The notes: generated from the sequence alone by a model not told the origin. A DNA stretch of 64,000 bases from Ziziphus jujuba (GCF_031755915.1 NC_083379.1:45640001-45704000), one strand, 5' to 3'. Shown: positions 1 to 13,262, counted from the first letter of the stretch. Made by a program: numbers and translations.

Positions 1-1090
1 ATTGCGAGCAAGAACCAATTGTGATTCTCTTTTTCGTGGGGATTTTTGGCTTCCTAATCCTATGGAAATTTACTATGAAAAACACAAAAATTACAGAAAA
101 AACAAGAAAAAGGAAAAAAAGAAAAAAGAAAAATAATATATAATAATAATAGTAATAATAATTAGATAATATAAAGCTAGAGAGCTATTAACCGGGGGGC
201 TAAGAGCAGGGCAGCTCATGGTGCGGAGGCCTGGTTTTATAGTGTGAAACCAACAAAACCGCGAAGAGTGCTTCTTTTTTTTTTTTTTTTTTTTTTTGAA
301 GTGAACGGTACACAAATCCATGGCGTTTTTTTTGGAAGCTTACGACATTTTGTTTCCTGTAGTTTAATTAGAATTTAAACGACGACGGATTCCATAAGGC
401 CCAAGCCGTCTCGACATTTTCCTCATGGACTTATTTGGTATTGGATTGGGCCATGAAAGTCCATCAAAAGTGCTGCATTTTTTATTTATTTATTTTTCGA
501 ATACTACAAATTATCCATACTCTCATTATATAAATAAAAATATTCAACAATTAGAGTTATCCTCTTCATCAAAAGCGTTGCACTTGACATGGGATTATAA
601 TACCGTATGAACTAATTATGAGAAAAAAAGTAATATCTATTTGATCCATAAATTAATGTGTTGAAATCCTTTAAAACTGAAAGAATACATGCACCAATTA
701 GTAATTTTCCCTTTAATTTTTTTCTTATGTACATTTTGAAATTGCCCTTAGCTCAGAGTTTATAAATCTAAAGCCATCATTTTTCTTGGCATCATGTTTA
801 GTTTTAAAAATTCAAACTAAAAACTATCTTTAGTCCATGAATATTTATATATCTCTATTTCTCTAGAAGCATCTTCATTAATAAATTTCAACTTTGAATA
901 TTGTATATGTACGTTTAAATGCTAAGTCAGTTTTTATACTATTTTAACGATATTAAGTGTTTTCATTATATTATTTTGTACTAAACGAAGAGAATCTCAT
1001 ATTAATATTTTGAACATAGGCAATAATTTTGACTCTTTACAATCAAATAGTACTTCTATTTTGAATTTCTAAAATAAATAAGTGCAATAG
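1..1090. other. Intergenic DNA, no gene seen
   Basis: AT-rich DNA with homopolymer runs (a long T run near 272-297 and an A-rich run near 100-130). Only short open frames occur and they are built from low-complexity Lys/Phe runs. No exon, RNA gene or element boundary could be supported. Confidence 0.5.
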
Positions 1091-1099
1091 AGTGTGAAT

Positions 1100-4000
1100 A
1101 TTAAATGTTGACTTGTTAAATCAATGACCAATGAGTTTTAAATAAACAAATGATAAAAATAAAAATATAGAATCACTCTTACATAGTTTCTAATTTTAAT
1201 GATATTTATTTTGTATGGACAGCAAATTTTGATTTCTTTCAATCCATTAATAATCTTTAAGCATAAATTTTTTTCGTTTTGAAAAAAAAAAAAAAAAACT
1301 TATTATTAAACAGATGGACTTTATGTTACATGAATTGAAAGCTAAGAGGTACATATATGTAATCGGTAACTGTTAGCAAAACTCTCAGGTCATGAAAATA
1401 AAAAGAGATAAAGATTTAAGAAAATATGCTTGCGTTAGAGGTGATCTAATGCAGCTAACCTTATCTTCTCAGATTACTTAACCATAAGTAGACAAATAAT
1501 ATAAATTAACCAAAAAATATCAATGTTTTCGATTCTCATAAATCACAATTACTAAAGGCAAATTAACCAGGCGTATTGTTCAATTCCTACTCTTAAATTC
1601 CTATACATGAGGTGGAGGTTTCTCCAAAAGATAATGTCATGCCGCATTTGTTTGTGATTTTGTTGATTTTTATGATTTAATTGAATCTGTGTGTTGTGTA
1701 TATGTATAGGTGTGGGACCAAGGTCCCCAGCTTAATTAGAAGCACAAAATAACAAAAATAAAGATCGAGTTTTGAAGGAGATAAAGATCGCAGAGTAGCT
1801 TAGAGGCATATAAACTTGCTAGCTAGATCGATGCACTTTGTCTGTTTGCCTCCTGTTGTTCAAGCAAAACCAAACGATATGTGGCCACGAAAAACCATTT
1901 CAAATCAAGCAGCATTCAGTGCTTTAATTATTTATTTCGTTATGTCCTGAAAAAGACCACAATAATAATAATAATAATAATAAATAAAATTATATATTTC
2001 ATGGTTAAAATAGCTTGAGATTAAGTAATAAATTTATCCCTGTGAGCACGATTAAGGAATTTTAATTGCCAAGTTTCATGTAATTAGATTCACAATGATT
2101 GTCAAACATATCAATGAATATTAGTGAATTAATGTTCAATGTTTTCCATATTCCCACTAATTATTCAATTAGGGCTAATTAGGTAACTCCACACTAGCTT
2201 CTAAATATAGGTAGTGTTGAAATGTATTTTATGCCTAAACTCCTTTTTATAGTTAGTAATTGAATGCATGCCGAAAATATTAGGATGATCTTTTCAAGCC
2301 CCTCATTAATTGGGGCGAGAGTTTTTTTCTTTTTTTTTTTAAATTATTTTTTTATGGAAACAATTGGGGGTGAGATTTTTTAACTTGTGGCTGGGACTTA
2401 AAGTGTCTTACATATTTCCAAATAAATGCTAATTATTTGGTCATTTATTTGATGATGATTTTGTATTATTGTTGGTATATCTTGGACCAAGTTGTACGTC
2501 TTCCAGTGGTTTAAATTTCATCTAACGGCATGCACTTTTGGGAAACAGGGTCACAGGGTCCATAATAATTTCTTTCCCCCACCAAAGACGTACGTGAAAA
2601 AAGAATTATGCTCTGTTTGTTAGAGTTTTTGTTTAGCTTAAAAACTTTATTGGAATGTCAGAAATTTTTTATCAAAAAAATAAAAATATTTGGTAAAAAT
2701 TAATAAATATTTATTGATAAAAAAATATATTTTTTTAAACTGTTATAAAGAAGTCTAAATTTTGAACTTATCTAAAATTTTTTTTTTCTTTTAACTTATA
2801 TGGAAATTTAATAAGCATTTAATATAATTTAATGAGTATTTAATATAGCTTTTTTAATTACAATCAAATATTTATTAGTTTTTTAATAAAAAAAATTTTT
2901 CAAAAAAATCTATTACACAAAATTTTATAAAATAAAATCAGCTATACCAAATAGACTTTTAGAAAATTGTGGACAAGATAAAATTTTCTAATTTGGTATG
3001 CAAGTGTTAAAATATCTTTCCACGGAGTGCTAAAGGAATATCTTGGCATTTACATTTTTTCTAAGCCAAGAAAAAAAAAATAAAAAAGAAAAAGAAAGTT
3101 GATTGTCTTCTTGCTCTTCTTTCCTATGTAGTTTCAAGAAAAACTTAAAATTGACTACAAAAACTATGGTCGTTTTCCCGTGAATTTGATTCACATTCGT
3201 CTTCTGTACTACCTGTATATGGCTGTCTCTCAATTCTTGGAAAAAAAAAAAAAAACAAATTAGGAAAATAGGAATTTAATCGTTTCGTTCTTTTGTACCA
3301 CTATTTGTTTATGAGGTTCAAACGAAGATCCAAGTTGCTTTCATTAATGGCCGATGCAAAACAAAGCTATTTCACAAAAAAAACTGTGTAGCCAGGCCAG
3401 CTGTAAATTTTCTCATGGACACACTTCTTTTTGAAACTCTATTTGACAGTTTTAAGTCCTTTTGAGTCTCTGACTATAGTTGACTATGTATTGGGACTTA
3501 ATTTTGGCTAGCATTTTGTTAGCTGTTTTGCTACAAAAAGACAGATTTGACAAGTCTAACTGTTGTAATTTCTTGTTTTACATTTTTCCAAAAGGACCAC
3601 GTAATATTATGTTTTTTTAGAGTTGAATCAAGTGGCGCACACCAGACATGACCATCACGTGCCTTCATTTTATGCGTGCACGTTCCAATTTTTTTTTTTT
3701 TCCTACTTAAGTGCATGCACGAGAATTAATTTTAGTCCATGAAAGTGAATTTGATTAAGAATATGTTCACCTTATTAGGAGCTCTTTTGCTATCCACTTT
3801 TACTTTTCTCCTACTATATATGATAGTACATGCACACCTTGGCACGTATTTTTGTTTTCTTTTTTAATTTTCAAAGTGGAGGCTGGGATTTGAAGTCGGA
3901 GGAAATTAGTTACACTGAGCTTTCTCTAAGCGGCCAATTGAATTTGAGACTATATAGGATGAAGATGCAGAAAATTTTGAAGCATATTAGTTACGCGCAA

Positions 4001-5330
4001 TGCTAATATATGTGCAACTTCAAAGTAGGGTGCCAAATTTAATTAATTAATGGTACTTGGAAATATGGAAATACCACATATTCACACCAAGTCATATTAA
4101 TCTTTCAGTCCTTGTTAAATTCAATTATTAAGATGCAGGCGCTCGAAGTTGTAAGTGAAAACTATTAAGATGACTCCAATATGTATATTAAACATAATAT
4201 ACATTTTATATAAGCAACCGACCAAATAGTGTTTTTCGGTTTCTCACATGAATACCATGCATTAAATGACAAAATAAAGTTGATTAAACTAACTAATTAA
4301 AAATAATGGATGCGGCATTTTGTGCTTATAAAAAACAAACTCGGACGGTGATGCTAGGAATGTTTGATATCCCTTTTTTTTTTTTTTTTTTTTTTTTTGA
4401 TCTTGTATAAGATACAACCCCTTCTTTTAATAGAATTAAATATCATAGACTGCATCTTTTTTATTATCCTTTTTTTTAAAATGAGAAATAATTTGCAATT
4501 GAATTTGACCGTGCACTAAAAACCCTTTTTTTTTTTTTTTATAAATTTCAGAAACAAAAACTGTCCTCTTAATGAATTATATTATATACAATCATGATTT
4601 TTTTTTTTTTTCTTTTTCTGGTTGACAGTGAGTGAGTTAAACAAGGACCAGCTCTCACGTCTAAAAAGAATTAATTAAATATAAATAGTTGCAGCTTTCC
4701 TTGAAAAACTAAACAGATTGAGAATCAAGCAATAATCAAATAACAATAGATAGAAACATAATTAAATTGCTAATCTATCAAAACAAATTAACCACCAAAC
4801 ACACGGAAACTGTCGTTATCACTAGCTGTTAATTAGCAACCATTTTAAATAATAATTGTTAATATTTTTCAAAAAAAAAAAAAAAAAATCTTTATAGTCT
4901 ATGGAAGCAAGTCAGTCATTGGCTGAGAGACTCCCAATAAAATGGGAGCCTCCAATACGGTCCATTGTGAAATTACTATATTGTGTCCCAACAATCGGAC
5001 GGTCATAATTTTGATTGGTTGAGAGGTAGTCAAGTATACCAAAACAATGTAGGCTGTAGTAGTATAGGAGTCAAACCTACAAGGAGATGCGGACCCCACC
5101 AGTGCACCCGAGGAGTGTCTGGCGGGTCTTTTAAAAGACTCTCAATTCCTCCTCCTTTGTTTCGCCGCCAAAGTTAAAAACGCGTACTGGTCTTTCACTT
5201 CCTCATTTACACGAAACACACGCTCTCCTGAATTTCTTGCCCCTCAAAAATCTCCATTTTCTATTTTCCAGGAAAATAGTTTTCTGTGTCTCAATTCTCA
5301 ACCCCCCACTGCCTCTGGTACTTGTTTCTC
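1100..5330 (+). repeat. Upstream flank of boron transporter copy A, duplicated unit U1a
   Basis: No gene is visible here, but the DNA is related to two other stretches in the window. Landmarks such as CCCCAGCTTAATTAGAAGCA (near 1723), the motif around 1825-1850 ending in CTTTGTCTGTTTG, and CAAGCAAAACCAAACGATAT (1861) recur in 10670-11700. Many landmarks recur in order in 13700-22260 upstream of copy B: 2210-2440 matches 14640-14800, 3950-4010 matches 15850-15900, 4350-4500 matches 16955-17170, and 4785-4830 matches 17846-17890. I infer that the duplication which made the boron-transporter array carried several kilobases of upstream DNA. The match is interrupted by indels and microsatellites. 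Confidence 0.6.
5128..5140 (+). promoter_or_regulatory. Candidate core promoter of boron transporter copy A
   Basis: The motif CTTTTAAAAGACT lies in a block (about 4930-5330) that is conserved in order with the block upstream of copy B (about 21820-22260). Both contain ATTGGTTGAGAGG (reverse CCAAT-type), then GGCGGGT-TTTTAAAAGACT, then a TCTCCATTTT leader. Conservation around diverged DNA suggests the TTTTAAAA is the TATA-like element, with the leader about 1 kb upstream of the ATG and a large intron in the 5' UTR. The transcription start itself is inferred. Confidence 0.45.
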
Positions 5331-6192
5331 TTCATCAAGATCTCGATTCGGAAAACCTATATTTAACTTTCTTGCTTCTGTTTCTCTTAAGATTGAACTA
5401 ATATGGACCATTTTTTCGTTAGTGTATTATTGGATTTCCGTTTTCTTTTCCTATTGCTTTTCCCAAAAACCCTTGGTTTTTTTGTTTTTGGAAATTCTTT
5501 TTTCTGGATTTTAATGGATTTATGAAATTGTATTGTCAAAAGCTCTGTTTTCGTTGCATCGAAATTAAAAAAATGCAGGGGAAAAAAAAAAAAAAAAGAA
5601 GAATTAGAATTTTTGAAAATTGCGAACAATTTAAAAGTATTTTTGTGTCTGTGTAGAATGGAGAATGTTGAGAAATCTGTTCAACCGAGACAATAACCTT
5701 GAGATTTTACCTTTTCTGTTTGGCTGCCGATTTAAGAAATATATAACAGAAGAAATATGTCATACTTCTCGTCATTCATTTTTTTTTTTTTTTTTCAATT
5801 CCAAACAGTTTTACAGTCTTTGTTTTCCATCTATTTGAAACATTAAGATAGGCCTTAATGAACCGAATTTTAGCAAAAAACATTCCTTGCTCATTCAGTT
5901 AACTATGTTGGAAATTTTCTGATGGTGTTTTGCTTCTTCCAATGTTTAACCTGGATTACTTCATGTTTCTTGATTTTGATTTTTGTTCTTCTCGCTTCGA
6001 TTTTAAGCTAGAGTTCCAATGGAAATGCCTTCTGTTTGTTTGAAGTTTTTATTCTTTCGTAGAGTTTCTAATTCTTGAAGTGCTTATTGTTTCTTAATTG
6101 GCTCGTTTTTGGCTAATCTGCGTCTCCAAAACCTCTTTCAAATTGTGTTTTTCAATTAGTGTTTATTTATTTATTTATTTTTGATAACAGAA

Positions 6193-9100
6193 ATGGAGAA
6201 CTTAAAAGCTCCTTTCAGAGGCATTGCAAAGGATATCCGTGGAAGAGCATTATGTTACAAGCAAGATTGGACATGTGGTATTCGCTCCGGACTCGGGTAT
6301 TTTTCACACTGTTTGTTACACAGATTTTGCTGTTTCAGTTACCAATTCGCTTCTTGAAAATTCTTACTAAATTCCTTTTGATTGGTGCTTAGGATATTGG
6401 CCCCAACTGCGTACATCTTCTTTGCATCTGCTCTTCCTGTTATTGCATTTGGTGAGCAACTGAGCAGGGATACAGGTTCGTCGATACTTTTATGCCGCTT
6501 GCACCAGGACCACCACAATGCCTTAAAAACTATTTGATAATTTTCTATTGGCAATTTGGTTGGAAGAGAAATGAAATTCTGTAGCTATTCATGCCTACGT
6601 AGATTTCTTTTCTATTTTCATGAGTCTGGCAGTCATGTCTCTTCTTTTGACGTAGATGGAAGCCTGAGCACAGTGGAAACCTTGGTTTCGACTGCAATTT
6701 GTGGCATCATACACTCAATTCTTGGTGGACAACCTCTTTTGATACTAGGAGTTGCGGAACCAACTGTTATTATGTACACCTATTTGTACAATTTTGCAAA
6801 AGGAAGAGAAGATTTGGGTCGAGAGTTGTTTTTAGCTTGGACTGCATGGTAACGTGAACCAATCTTCCAGTGATCTAGTTTCCAGATTTGGGTTCTTAGA
6901 TGTTTTGGCATAATTTTGACACCAATGAAGCAATTCTGCAGGGTATGTGTCTGGACAGCTCTTTTGCTGTTTCTTCTTGCGATATTCAATGCTTGTGCTG
7001 TTATCAATAGATTTACAAGGATTGCGGGCGAACTTTTTGGCATGTTGATTTCTGTCTTATTCATTCAAGAAGCTATCAAGGTAACTTCCTTCTACAAAAT
7101 GAAAACTACAGATTTCGCACACCAGACGGATGAAAAATGTGATTAGTTGAATCTTTGAATGTCAGGGAATAGTGAGTGAGTTTCAAATACCCAAAGGTGA
7201 AGACCCCAATCCAGAAAAGTATCAATTCCACTGGCTTTACACAAATGGATTACTGGGGGTTATATTTACTTTTGGCCTTCTCTATACTGCTTTAAAGAGC
7301 AGAAGGGCTAGGTCTTGGTGGTATGGCACAGGTTTGTAAACCATATTTAAGTGACTTGGCAGTTATTCAGATAGCTTTGACATTGAATTATATATATATA
7401 TATATATATTTTAGGGATAGACTTGGAATTATATAGTATCTACTTGATTCTGCAGGGTGGTTTAGAAGTTTCATAGCAGATTATGGGGTTCCTTTGATGG
7501 TTTTAGTGTGGACGGCACTGTCATTCAGTGTACCAGGTCAAGTTCCTACTGGAGTTCCTAGAAGGCTTTACAGCCCTCTTGCCTGGGAATCTACATCTTT
7601 ACACCATTGGACTGTCATTAAGGTGAAATGAAGTTCATAGATTCGTCTAATCTGTTTGTTCAGAACATTCGATTTTGCTATTGTGAATTTCACACATTCG
7701 ATTCTGCTATTGTGAATCTTTGTGAAAAACTCTCTTATTCTATACTGCAGGATATGGGGAAGGTTTCTCCTGCTTACATTTTTGGTGCCTTCATTCCTGC
7801 TTTGATGATAGCGGGGCTTTACTTTTTCGACCACAGTGTCGCTTCACAGTTGGCACAACAAAAGGAGTTTAATCTCAAGAAGCCTTCAGCTTATCATTAT
7901 GACATTTTGCTGCTTGGATTCATGGTTTGTATCAGTATGACATAGTAATGCTGGTTAATTCTTATTGAATGAAAAAGACTTACTGATGCTCAGTTATTAA
8001 TATTGGTCTCAGACTTTACTATGTGGATTACTTGGGCTACCTCCATCTAATGGGGTTTTGCCACAGTCTCCAATGCATACAAAGAGCCTTGCTGTTCTGA
8101 AGAGGCAGGTGTGTGTAGGAAAATTTCAACGGAAATTCAAACTTTATTGTTGATCATTATGCTTAACCGGATGCTCAAGTATCTATCTATTTGCAGTTGC
8201 TTCGAAGGAAAATGGTAGAGAGTGCCAAGGAAAGCATAAAGCAGAAAGCTAGCAACTCTGAAATCTATGGGAAAATGCAAGCGGTGTTTATAGAGATGGA
8301 CAGCAGTCCTGTTGTAAGTCTTCAAAATAATGCAGACCTCTCAAATGGAGCATATCTTTACTTGATTATCTACTTCCATAGCATGGATCTGATAGATTTC
8401 AATTGTGTTCTTTTCTCCCACCCCCCTTCCCCTATGCAAACAAGTAGTCTAATAATCCTCAATGGTTTCTGGTGCAGACTACTGTGGTTAAAGAGCTGGA
8501 AGACTTAAAGGAGGCAGTCATGAAAGGAGAACATAAAGGGGAGAGCACAAAAGATACATTTGATCCTGAGAAGCACATTGATGCATACCTTCCAGTCCGC
8601 GTTAATGAGCAGAGAGTGAGCAATCTGATGCAGTCACTTCTTGTTGCAGCATCTGTTTGTGCTGTGCCAGCAATAAGAAAGATACCTACATCAGTTCTTT
8701 GGGGATATTTTGCCTATATGGCCATTGATAGTCTTCCAGGGAACCAATTCTGGGAAAGGATTCTGCTTCTTTTTATTACACCTGGTCGGCGTTACAAGTA
8801 AGTTGTACTTCTCTTTAACTAGCGTGATTATTCCTTTAGCCTTGTTTTATGGTCATTTTTTTAAGCTAAACATTTCAATCACACTTTCCAAATCATTTGG
8901 GGAATGAAATTCATTGTTCAAAAGTGAATGCACTTGAACTTGCCACTCTATATCACCAAGAAACTGTGTTGAATTTGAATTCATAAAGGTTTGAACTCTT
9001 TTGTCTGTATGCATTTTTGGCAGGGTGTTAGAAGGTGTTCATGCTTCGTTTGTGGAGTTGGTGCCATTCAAATCCATCACAATATTCACACTCTTCCAGC

Positions 9101-9711
9101 TTGTATATTTCCTGGTGTGTTTCGGGGTGACATGGATACCAATAGCTGGAATCTTGTTCCCGTTGCCATTCTTTCTTCTCATCAGCATAAGACAGTATCT
9201 CCTACCTAAGTTCTTTCAACCACATCATTTGCGAGAATTGGATGCAGCAGAGTATGAGGAAATTGCAGGCACTACACCAAGACTCTCCCTCAGTCTCTCT
9301 TTCAAGGTATGTGACATAATATTTCATCCCCGATTTAAATCTGAAAATTTTACCTTCATATTAATTAACTGAAATACCCTATTTCTTCTTATCAGGAAAA
9401 AGAAATACCTGGTCTTGGAAATGAAGAAGATGGAGTTGAAATGTGTGATGCTGAGATATTAGATGAGTTAACAACCAGAAGAGGGGAGTTTAAGGTTAGA
9501 ACCGTAAGCTTCAATGAAGACAGACGTGGTCAGGTAAAATACTTCTAACATTTTCACATCTTTCTTATATAGTTGTAATGAATCACAAATCTCTTTAATG
9601 TATAATATATATATATATATATATATGTATAGATATATATATTTTACGTTGTTCGTGCATGTTTTATGCATTTTGCAGATTTATCCGGAAGATGATGTTC
9701 AAACAGAGTGA
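6193..9711 (+). CDS. Boron transporter, BOR4-like (copy A)
   Basis: Efflux-type borate transporter of the SLC4-like BOR family, a plasma-membrane protein that exports boron. Coding exons: 6193-6296, 6393-6475, 6656-6848, 6942-7080, 7166-7331, 7456-7622, 7751-7924, 8013-8108, 8197-8313, 8478-8797, 9024-9306, 9396-9533, 9679-9711. They sum to 2013 nt (670 aa), all GT-AG and in phase. The start [11 protein letters not shown] is the conserved family start, preceded by the AG of a 5'-UTR intron. Several hydrophobic spans are present, and the family block [18 protein letters not shown] puts an Asp at residue 311, the position reported as essential in Arabidopsis BOR1. The C-terminal tail with [10 protein letters not shown] and a short acidic end resembles the BOR4/5/6/7 clade rather than BOR1/2/3. 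No break is seen. Clade assignment is from remembered family sequences, so a symbol is not given. Confidence 0.93.
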
Positions 9712-10390
9712 AAGCTAAATTGGATTTTCAGTGAGATGAATGATTAGATAAAGATCATTTGTTGATTGTCTGTATACATGCTACATATATGAGAAAAGCC
9801 AATATCTAAATGTAGTTATGAAAGATAGAGTAGGTTTAGCTTTTAGATTTGGTCAGGCATCGATGTATCAGGATGTCATTAGGACCTGATCATGTACCCA
9901 AATTATGTTTAGGGGCATGAATTAGAGCACAATTGTTTTGACGATGTTTCGCTTTTCCACGTATAAAATAGATTAAAAAACAGACTAACAGATTAGAGAT
10001 ACTAAACAAGAAATCCACATAAGAAATGAAACTAACAGATGCAAAATATGGCAATAGTGTCGCGCGTACTATTATTTTTTTAGAAATGTCTTTCTTTCTT
10101 TTTTTATTTTATTTTTATTTATTTTTTAATGAAAATGAATAAATAACTAATTTATTTTTAGGTAGAGATGCATATATTTATCAAAACCAAAAAAAAAAGA
10201 AAAAAAAAGAAAAAAGGAGAGATGAATATATATATATATATATATTTGTAATGTCAATACGCATTAAGGGGAATGATTGTGGCAGGGGCGTGCACAAATT
10301 GATTTGGACCGACTAAATTGATCTAACCAAATTAGTTTGTTTCGGATTGGATAATTTTTAATCCAAATTAAATCAAGTCGAATTGTATAA

Positions 10391-10428
<38 letters not shown>

Positions 10429-10669
10429 TTTAATATTTTAATTATAATGAATTTTAATTTTTATAATTTTTATGTTCTTAAATTATTTAGTTTAATTTAT
10501 TAATAATATTAAATTTAAATTATTAAAAAAAAAAAAGTATGGAATTGGATCAAAGGCCAAACTTATCAAACCAAACCAAACTGATAATGGTCAGTTTGGT
10601 TTATCCAAATAGTTCGATTCAATTCAATTTAGAAAAAAAAAAAAAAGAAAAACCTATAACAGCCTATAT
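9712..10669. other. 3' flank of copy A, no gene
   Basis: Probable 3' UTR followed by AT-rich DNA with TA repeats (10222-10244, 10391-10423). Around 10285-10625 there is a stretch built of GGATTGG/CCAAATTA-like words opening with GGGGCGTGCACAAATTG. It resembles the words of the hAT-type element at 12053-13209, but no clean ends or target duplication could be set. The segment near 9985-10010 (AACAGATTAGAGATACT) is also found just after the truncated pseudogene copy C. Confidence 0.45.
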
Positions 10670-11700
10670 TAAATAATGGATTTGTTAAATTAATAACTGA
10701 TGAGTATTAAATAAACAAATACCAAAAATTCAAATATAGAGTGAATTTGTCCCCCCAAAAAATTAGTAAGTCAGCAAAACTCTTTTAAGTCATGGATATA
10801 TGTTTCTTAAGTAAAAAGGTTTTTTTGTTTCATAAGGAAAAAGTTTATTGTCAAGAGTACTTGATTTTCTTAAAAATTAAATCTTAAATCCTGATCTTTG
10901 ATTTTTACACTTAGGTTGGACTTACCATTTTTTGAACCAAGTAATAGATCTAAAGATTATGATTTAAGACCGAATTTAAAAACAAATTAAATGGTCCTAA
11001 CTGGAGACTAACTATAATATTTTTATATTTAGAAATCGATAATGAAAAGATGAATGATGTCACATAACGTAAATATATGCTTATGTTAGAGATGATCTAA
11101 TTATGAAACTAACCTTGTCTTTTGCAGCTTACCTAACGGTCCTAACCATAAGCAGACAATTATGCATATCATAAATTGATAAAAAAAAACAAAAAATCCA
11201 ATATATATTATGTTTTCTTATTCCCATGAATTTATCACAATCACTAAAGTTGACCAACATAAATTAATCAAAAGTCCAATATATATTATGTTTTTTTTAG
11301 TCTCAGGAGTTACAATCATTGAAGTCTGACCATGCATTTTTTCAATTCCTACTCTTAATTTCTGGTATCAAATTCAAATACGAGATAGAGATCACCTGTG
11401 AGAGTGTGTCTGTGAGTATAGGGGCGGGCCCAAAGTCCCCAGCTTAATTAGAAGCACAAATACAAAAATAGAGATTGAGTTTTGAATATAAGATAAATAT
11501 TGCGGAGCAAGTTGGTTGCCGACTAGCTAGATCGATGTACTTTGTCTGTTTGCTTATTTTGTTGTTCAAGCAAAACCAAACGATATTTAACCACAAAAAA
11601 CTCTTTAAATTTTCGAGCATTCAGTGCTTTAATTATTTATTTAGTTACGTCCTTATTATATTATAATAATAATAATAATAATAATAATAATTTCAGCAAA
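10670..11700 (+). repeat. Orphan copy of the upstream flank (U1b)
   Basis: Related to 1100-1990 and 13700-14530. Shared words in the same order include AATAAACAAAT (near 10710), GTTAGAGATGATCTAATTA (near 11085), CCCCAGCTTAATTAGAAGCA (near 11437), CTTTGTCTGTTTG (near 11540) and CAAGCAAAACCAAACGATAT (11567). It ends in an ATA/ATT microsatellite (11658-11690) and is not followed by a transporter gene, so it is a leftover of an extra or partial duplication. No coding function is seen. Confidence 0.55.
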
Positions 11701-11888
11701 TTGTTAGAGTTAGTGAAACCATCAACTTTAGATTGATTGTGTGACCGTACAAAGGTGAAATATTAAATCTTAATGAAGTTGTAATTTTAAATTGGAATGA
11801 CCTGTAGCTGAGGTAGTGGACCATTGCTTCCCTCGGGATGCTCTTAGAGTGTGAACATGTTTTTTTGAAAGAAAATATATAAACTATA

Positions 11889-12052
11889 TTAAAAAATAGA
11901 ATCAGAATATAAATCTTCTTGGATAGAATGAACAAGCCAATCAGGCACTCCTCCATTCCGGAAGCAAAAGTCTCTAAGGTTCCAAATAGCCCAAACTAAC
12001 AAAACAAATTGTTCTTCATGAAACAAAGACCAACAGGAAGAGAGAATATAAG
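11889..12052 (-). mobile_element. LINE-type retrotransposon remnant
   Basis: On the minus strand a short frame contains FHEEQFVLLVWAIWNLRDFC followed by GGVPDWL. This is the W-x-I-W-x-x-R pattern seen after the reverse transcriptase in plant non-LTR (LINE) polyproteins, near the zinc-binding/RNase H end. It is interrupted by the hAT-type insertion at 12053. No other conserved LINE domain is present, so this is a fossil fragment. Assignment rests on pattern recognition only. Confidence 0.4.
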
Positions 12053-12861
12053 TAAGGGTGGATATGGATTGGATTGGTTCGGTTTTGGATCGAAATATAA
12101 TCCAATCCATACATATCGGTTTTTTTAATTTACAATCTAAACCAAACAATTAAAGCATTAAATCCAAACCAAACCAAACCATTTATGATCGGTTTAGTTT
12201 GGATTGGATGATCGGTTTGAAACTTACTAATTTATAAATATATAATACAAATAAAAAATTTTCAAATATAAAATATAAATAATAAATTATAATTATCCAA
12301 ACATAAATACAATTAGAATAATATAACATAGTCTACAATGGAAAATAAAGAAGAAAATGTAGCAAATGATACACATCATGCACTTATTAAATAGCAAACA
12401 TTAATGTCATCATCTCACTCCTATAAAATTAAATTAAAATTGTTAGAACAAATAATGTAAAATAATGCATTCGTCAAAATTCATTCACTCAAGAATCAAT
12501 GCATAATTTTTTTTTTTAACCTTAAAACTTTAGTAAATCATAAGTCAATCAACGTTGACAGGTTCACTAATTTTAGTTAATTCTGTAAGCTCTACGAAGA
12601 TCAAAACAATAAAATTAGCAATAAATTATATTTAAACATTTATATATATATATATATATATAAGTAACAATTGGATACAATATATGTAGATATATATATA
12701 TATATATATATGATGGGGATATAAAAAATATATATATGTTATTATGATGGTGATGGACTGGTGGAGGGCGGCAACAAAGGTAAATGTTTAGTTTAAGGTT
12801 ACAACTTACAATTTGATTTGGGATTTGGGATATGGGGATGTAAAAGGAAAAAAAAAATAAA

Positions 12862-12914
<53 letters not shown>

Positions 12915-13209
12915 TCAAATATATAAAAATGGGAAAAAAATAAAAATTAATATATAAAAATGAAAAAAAAATATTAAAATTAATATATAAAAATGAAAAA
13001 AATAAAAAATATTTAATTTTTTAGTTATATAATATATTTTTTGGATTGGATTGGATTTATATTTTCAATCCGTAACCAATCCAATCCATACAATTTATAA
13101 TATTTTGAACCCAATCCAATCCAATTGATGTAAAAATCCAATTCAAACCATTCAAAATGGATTGGATTGGACGGATTGAACGGGTTGGATTGGATTTTGC
13201 CCACCCCTA
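12053..13209. mobile_element. Non-autonomous hAT-type element with 8-bp target duplication
   Basis: The element begins TAAGGGTGGA and ends CCCACCCCTA, imperfect terminal inverted repeats of the TAGGGGTGG type common in plant hAT elements. It is flanked by an exact 8-bp duplication, AATATAAG, at 12045-12052 and 13210-13217. Inside the ends are clustered GGATTGGATTGG words and their complement CCAATCCAATCC, giving long inverted pairing between the two subterminal regions. The middle is AT-rich with TA microsatellites (about 12640-12660, 12690-12710, 12866-12908). No transposase frame exists, so it would depend on another element. Confidence 0.7.
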
Positions 13210-13231
13210 AATATAAGTACAAAACTTTATG

Positions 13232-13262
<31 letters not shown>

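Noticed and set aside
91..321. 76-codon minus-strand frame near the left edge
   Set aside because: Composed mainly of Lys and Phe runs produced by A and T homopolymers.
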